Positions 52,201 through 53,439 of a stretch of DNA of 53,439 bases are shown in pieces. Positions within the stretch are counted from its first letter, which is position 1. Each line of letters starts with the position of its first letter. The translations under genes were made by a program, and so were the position numbers. A model generated the notes under the pieces. It was not told the origin of the DNA. It made no database searches and saw only the letters and a program-made list of their open reading frames with translations. Source of the stretch: Moduliflexus sp964602655 (GTDB taxonomy: Bacteria; Moduliflexota; Moduliflexia; Moduliflexales; Moduliflexaceae); NCBI GenBank assembly GCA_964602655.1, contig CAZRSF010000041.1:1-53439 (forward strand). Direction: 5' to 3'.

Positions 52201-53439
52201 TTTTTCAATGCCAATCCGCTCGGCAAAACGGGGGAACTCGCCTTCGTCTTCCCCGGTTCTGGTAGCCATTACCCCGGCATGGGGCGCGATATTGCGGCGC
52301 GTTGGCCGGACATTTTGCGGAAACAGGACGCCGACAACGCGCATCTGAAAAGCCAATATCTGCCGGAATTGTTTTGGAATGAGCCGTCGCAAGCAGAAAT
52401 GGATCGGTTTCCCCGCGAAATTTTGTTGGGACAGGTCGCATATAGCACGATGATGGCCGATCTGCTCCGCTCGTTCGGCCTGCGCCCGCAAGCGTCAATC
52501 GGCTACTCCCTCGGCGAATCGTCGGCGCTCTTCGCGCTCGGCGTCTGGAAAGAACGGGACGAGATGCTGCGCCGCATCCAAACGTCGCCGCTCTATGTGC
52601 GCGACCTTGCCGGAGAATTTCGGGCGGCGGCGCAAATGTGGGGTTTACTGGAAGACGCGGCGGCAGACTGGGCAATCGCGGCGGCGCAATGTCCGGCGGA
52701 GCAGGTTCGCGCCATTTTGAAAAATCGGCAGCGCGTCTATCTGCTGATTATCAACACGCCGGTCAGTTGCGTCATCGGCGGCGAGCGGAGCGCGGTCAAC
52801 GACGCGCTCGCGGAATTGGGCTGCGCATTTTCCTTCATCAACGGCGTTTCGGCGGCGCATTGCGAGGTCGTGCAGCCCGTCGCGCAAGCGTATCGCGCCT
52901 TTCATTTTTTCGAGAACGCGACCGCGCCGGAAGGCGTCCGTTTTTACAGCACGGCATGGGGCAAATCGTATCCGGTCACGCCCGACAGCGCGGCGGATGC
53001 GATTTTGGCGCAGGCGCTCGACACGATTGATTTTCCGGCGGTGATTCGTCAGGCGCATCAAGACGGCGTCCGCGTCTTCGTTGAAGTCGGGCCGGGAAAC
53101 AGTTGTACCAACATGATCGGCAAAATTCTTGAAAATCAGCCGCATGCCGCCGCGTCGGCCTGCGCCGCAAATGCCGAAAATTTATCAACCGTCTTGCGCT
53201 TGTTAGGTCGTTTGATCGCGGAGCGTGTGCCGGTTGACTTGTCGCCGATTTATCCCCTCCTGGGAGGGGCAAGGGGTGGGTTATCTACGGAAATCTCGAT
53301 GAAAAAGACGATTCGGATTCCGATGGGCGGGAAAGCGTTCGACCTCACCCCCTACCCCTCTCCTAATTTAGGAGAGGGGAACAAGGGGAGTGGTCTTGCT
53401 GCTGCGAAGCTGTCAGACACTTTGAAAGTGTCTGACAGC
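49300..53439 (+). CDS. KS-CLF-AT lipid/polyketide synthase subunit, 5' part (cut by window edge)
   Basis: The frame is open for 1380 codons to the edge. Domain 1 is a ketosynthase (PIAIVGIGGIFPDAPTLDAF, Cys195 in VDGACAASL, ECHATGTPVGDA, GVKSNVGHLLTGAGA). Domain 2 is a second ketosynthase fold in which the active Cys region reads TISAEENSGLQAL, so it is a chain-length-factor-like inactive copy. Domain 3 is an acyltransferase (FVFPGSGSHYPGMG, Ser in GYSLGESSAL). This KS-CLF-AT order is known in PUFA-synthase OrfB-like and HglC-type (heterocyst glycolipid) subunits. It likely makes long-chain hydroxylated or polyunsaturated lipids with partner subunits beyond the edge. Several in-frame palindromic repeats are embedded. 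No ACP is seen in the visible part. Confidence 0.88.
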   Translation, partial: MKTFSPIAIVGIGGIFPDAPTLDAFWHNIEQGVSAARDVPEGRWPLPLQDIYDPQRGLIDHVYSKRGCYITDFRLDAAGLNIDPTLIPQLDPVFHLALHAARAAVQDANLTDAERHSAGVMLGNIALPTETMSAMTEEILGKAFENVILQTCEVSKTSQVLSSNPINRHAIGMVAGITAQAFGLGGGSFTVDGACAASLYALNFAVMELQAGRADAMLTGGVCRPDSAFTQMGFCQLGALSPTGNCSPFDAKNDGLVVGEGAGMFVLKRLDDAIRDKKTIYAVIRGIGLSNDRQGNLLAPDAEGQLRAMRAAYAQAGWQPQDVDLIECHATGTPVGDAVEFTSLRQLWGESGWNKNQCVIGGVKSNVGHLLTGAGAAGLMKTILALKHRVLPPTANFATPNPKLDLPNSPFSVLTRAKAWDVRNAGTPRRAAVSAFGFGGINAHVLLEEFNDVNSPPGRGKGWVAESGQHFNITNPPQPGGEITHPQPLPGGELIAVVGIETHIGAWQSAEAWLRHVLNLETEKTPAPKPEQWGIEQRDELRGYFLEKLELPVGKFKIPPKEMEESLPQQLLMLKVAAAAIEDAKLDLNDAATLRTGVFTGIGLDFNSTNFSYRWKIADRAKTWAQELGLHLTDNELNEWIANLRDAFCPPLTANRTVGALGGIVASRIAREFKIGGAGITISAEENSGLQALNAAIRSLQTGLIDQAIVGAVDMHGDIRSRLAAFAENPKLGIPAEGAVAVILKRLDDAKCDGNKIYAVIKDICVEPGDESPVSKAKDAEAPLSGLQPASALRPAIDGRSLYLGAATGLTNFATACLCLHHQLQPDDAETPQFWLRDRADGLRRISVNSGSADGNRIRIELEECDAPQPSRVQVVSRENDETLFAVEADDAPGIVSKIGELQAMLSANRSAALPLLARRWRESQTNSARLGLAAIAPDHDELRQQLEIATQTLRNGAGVMPPGSRLFFNANPLGKTGELAFVFPGSGSHYPGMGRDIAARWPDILRKQDADNAHLKSQYLPELFWNEPSQAEMDRFPREILLGQVAYSTMMADLLRSFGLRPQASIGYSLGESSALFALGVWKERDEMLRRIQTSPLYVRDLAGEFRAAAQMWGLLEDAAADWAIAAAQCPAEQVRAILKNRQRVYLLIINTPVSCVIGGERSAVNDALAELGCAFSFINGVSAAHCEVVQPVAQAYRAFHFFENATAPEGVRFYSTAWGKSYPVTPDSAADAILAQALDTIDFPAVIRQAHQDGVRVFVEVGPGNSCTNMIGKILENQPHAAASACAANAENLSTVLRLLGRLIAERVPVDLSPIYPLLGGARGGLSTEISMKKTIRIPMGGKAFDLTPYPSPNLGEGNKGSGLAAAKLSDTLKVSDS
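49748..49780. repeat. Palindrome read in frame in ketosynthase domain
   Basis: Perfect 15-base arms, AGACCTGTGAGGTTT and complement, with a three-base loop: 33 bases. It lies in frame and adds about eleven residues (QTCEVSKTSQV) between the MSAMTEEILG helix and the conserved NRHAIGMVAG region of the first ketosynthase. Confidence 0.88.
50659..50781. repeat. CTCCTGGGAGGGG repeat read in frame between KS and CLF
   Basis: Left copy AATTCCCCTCCTGGGAGGGG, inverted right copy ending CCTCCCAGGAGGGGAGTT, and a third partial copy between them. It is read as NSPPGRGKGW ... QPLPGGEL in the linker between the first two domains. It is the same unit as in the exosortase gene. Confidence 0.9.
51598..51703. 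repeat. Composite palindrome read in frame in CLF domain
   Basis: Three successive inverted pairs: GAGCCTGGCGAT/ATCGCCAGTCTC, TGAAGCGCCC/GGGCTTCA and GAGACCGGCCAT/ATGGCCGGTCTC. The insert adds about 35 residues (EPGDESPVSKAKDAEAPLSG onward) and the frame continues into YLGAATGLTNFATA. It is related to the element at 46425. Confidence 0.88.
53251..53390. repeat. Two repeat units in the AT-domain downstream linker
   Basis: A CTCCTGGGAGGGG unit lies at 53251-53283, here read in a different frame (YPLLGGARGG). A related unit with CCCCTCTCCTAATTTAGGAG at its centre lies at 53346-53390, read TPYPSPNLGEG. Both keep the frame open. Confidence 0.85.
53408..53439. repeat. GTCAGACAC hairpin read in frame at window end
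   Basis: AGCTGTCAGACACTTTGAAA and the inverse arm, the same sequence as at 1261-1292. Here it is part of the synthase frame (KLSDTLKVSDS). Confidence 0.88.

Overview
The window suggests a Gram-negative (diderm) bacterium that I cannot place in a named genus. The signs are a lipoprotein signal peptidase, an outer-membrane barrel protein, an exosortase with a PEP-CTERM-like substrate, and CreBC-like signalling. Core genes look moderately GC-rich. Several islands are clearly AT-rich: the left edge, the C-terminal half of the STAND ATPase gene, the centre of one methyltransferase, and the region around 40.3-43.9 kb. Palindromic repeats of at least six families lie between genes and, unusually, inside open reading frames without breaking them. 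I saw no rRNA, tRNA, CRISPR array, transposase or integrase.

Layout. 1-1010: AT-rich pair of a C5-cytosine methyltransferase (cut by the edge) and an EndoIII-like glycosylase. 1303-7534 (minus): CreC and CreB, an MNT/HEPN toxin-antitoxin pair, an exosortase, and a VIT/VWA protein with a PEP-CTERM-like tail, which is probably the exosortase's dedicated substrate. 7861-12.0 kb: secreted protein, SDR enzyme, ADP-ribosylglycohydrolase, and a GuaB that resembles the eukaryotic type. 12.4-31.7 kb: purM, purL, purQ and purH, interrupted by two defence-like blocks. The first holds a STAND ATPase, two antitoxin/PIN modules (one PIN gene internally deleted), PhzF, a SAM methyltransferase, a fused methyltransferase-Mrr enzyme and a zinc-ribbon/ECK nuclease. 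The second holds a small gene pair, a propeller protein, and an AAA ATPase with a TOPRIM-like partner. A second copy of the purQ 3' end at 27981-28040 marks a recombination or insertion boundary. 31.8-38.7 kb: a second methyltransferase-Mrr paralogue with a different recognition region, a DUF6064-like membrane protein, DmeF, a WD40 protein and RtcA. 38.7-40.8 kb: a secreted glycosidase-like protein and LspA.

40.9-43.9 kb is an integron-type cassette array without an integrase (a CALIN): four attC sites flank cassettes encoding small secreted or membrane proteins. The core-site sequence at the start of each of three cassettes is complementary to the inverse core site at its own end, as G/TT recombination requires. 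44.1-48.9 kb: membrane protein, membrane-bound LuxR regulator, GT39-like glycosyltransferase and barrel protein. 49.3 kb to the right edge: a large KS-CLF-AT lipid/polyketide synthase with at least six palindromic repeat tracts read in frame.

As a whole, a housekeeping purine locus has been repeatedly broadened by mobile defence and modification genes. The cassette array and the coding-tolerated palindromes show two further kinds of genome plasticity.
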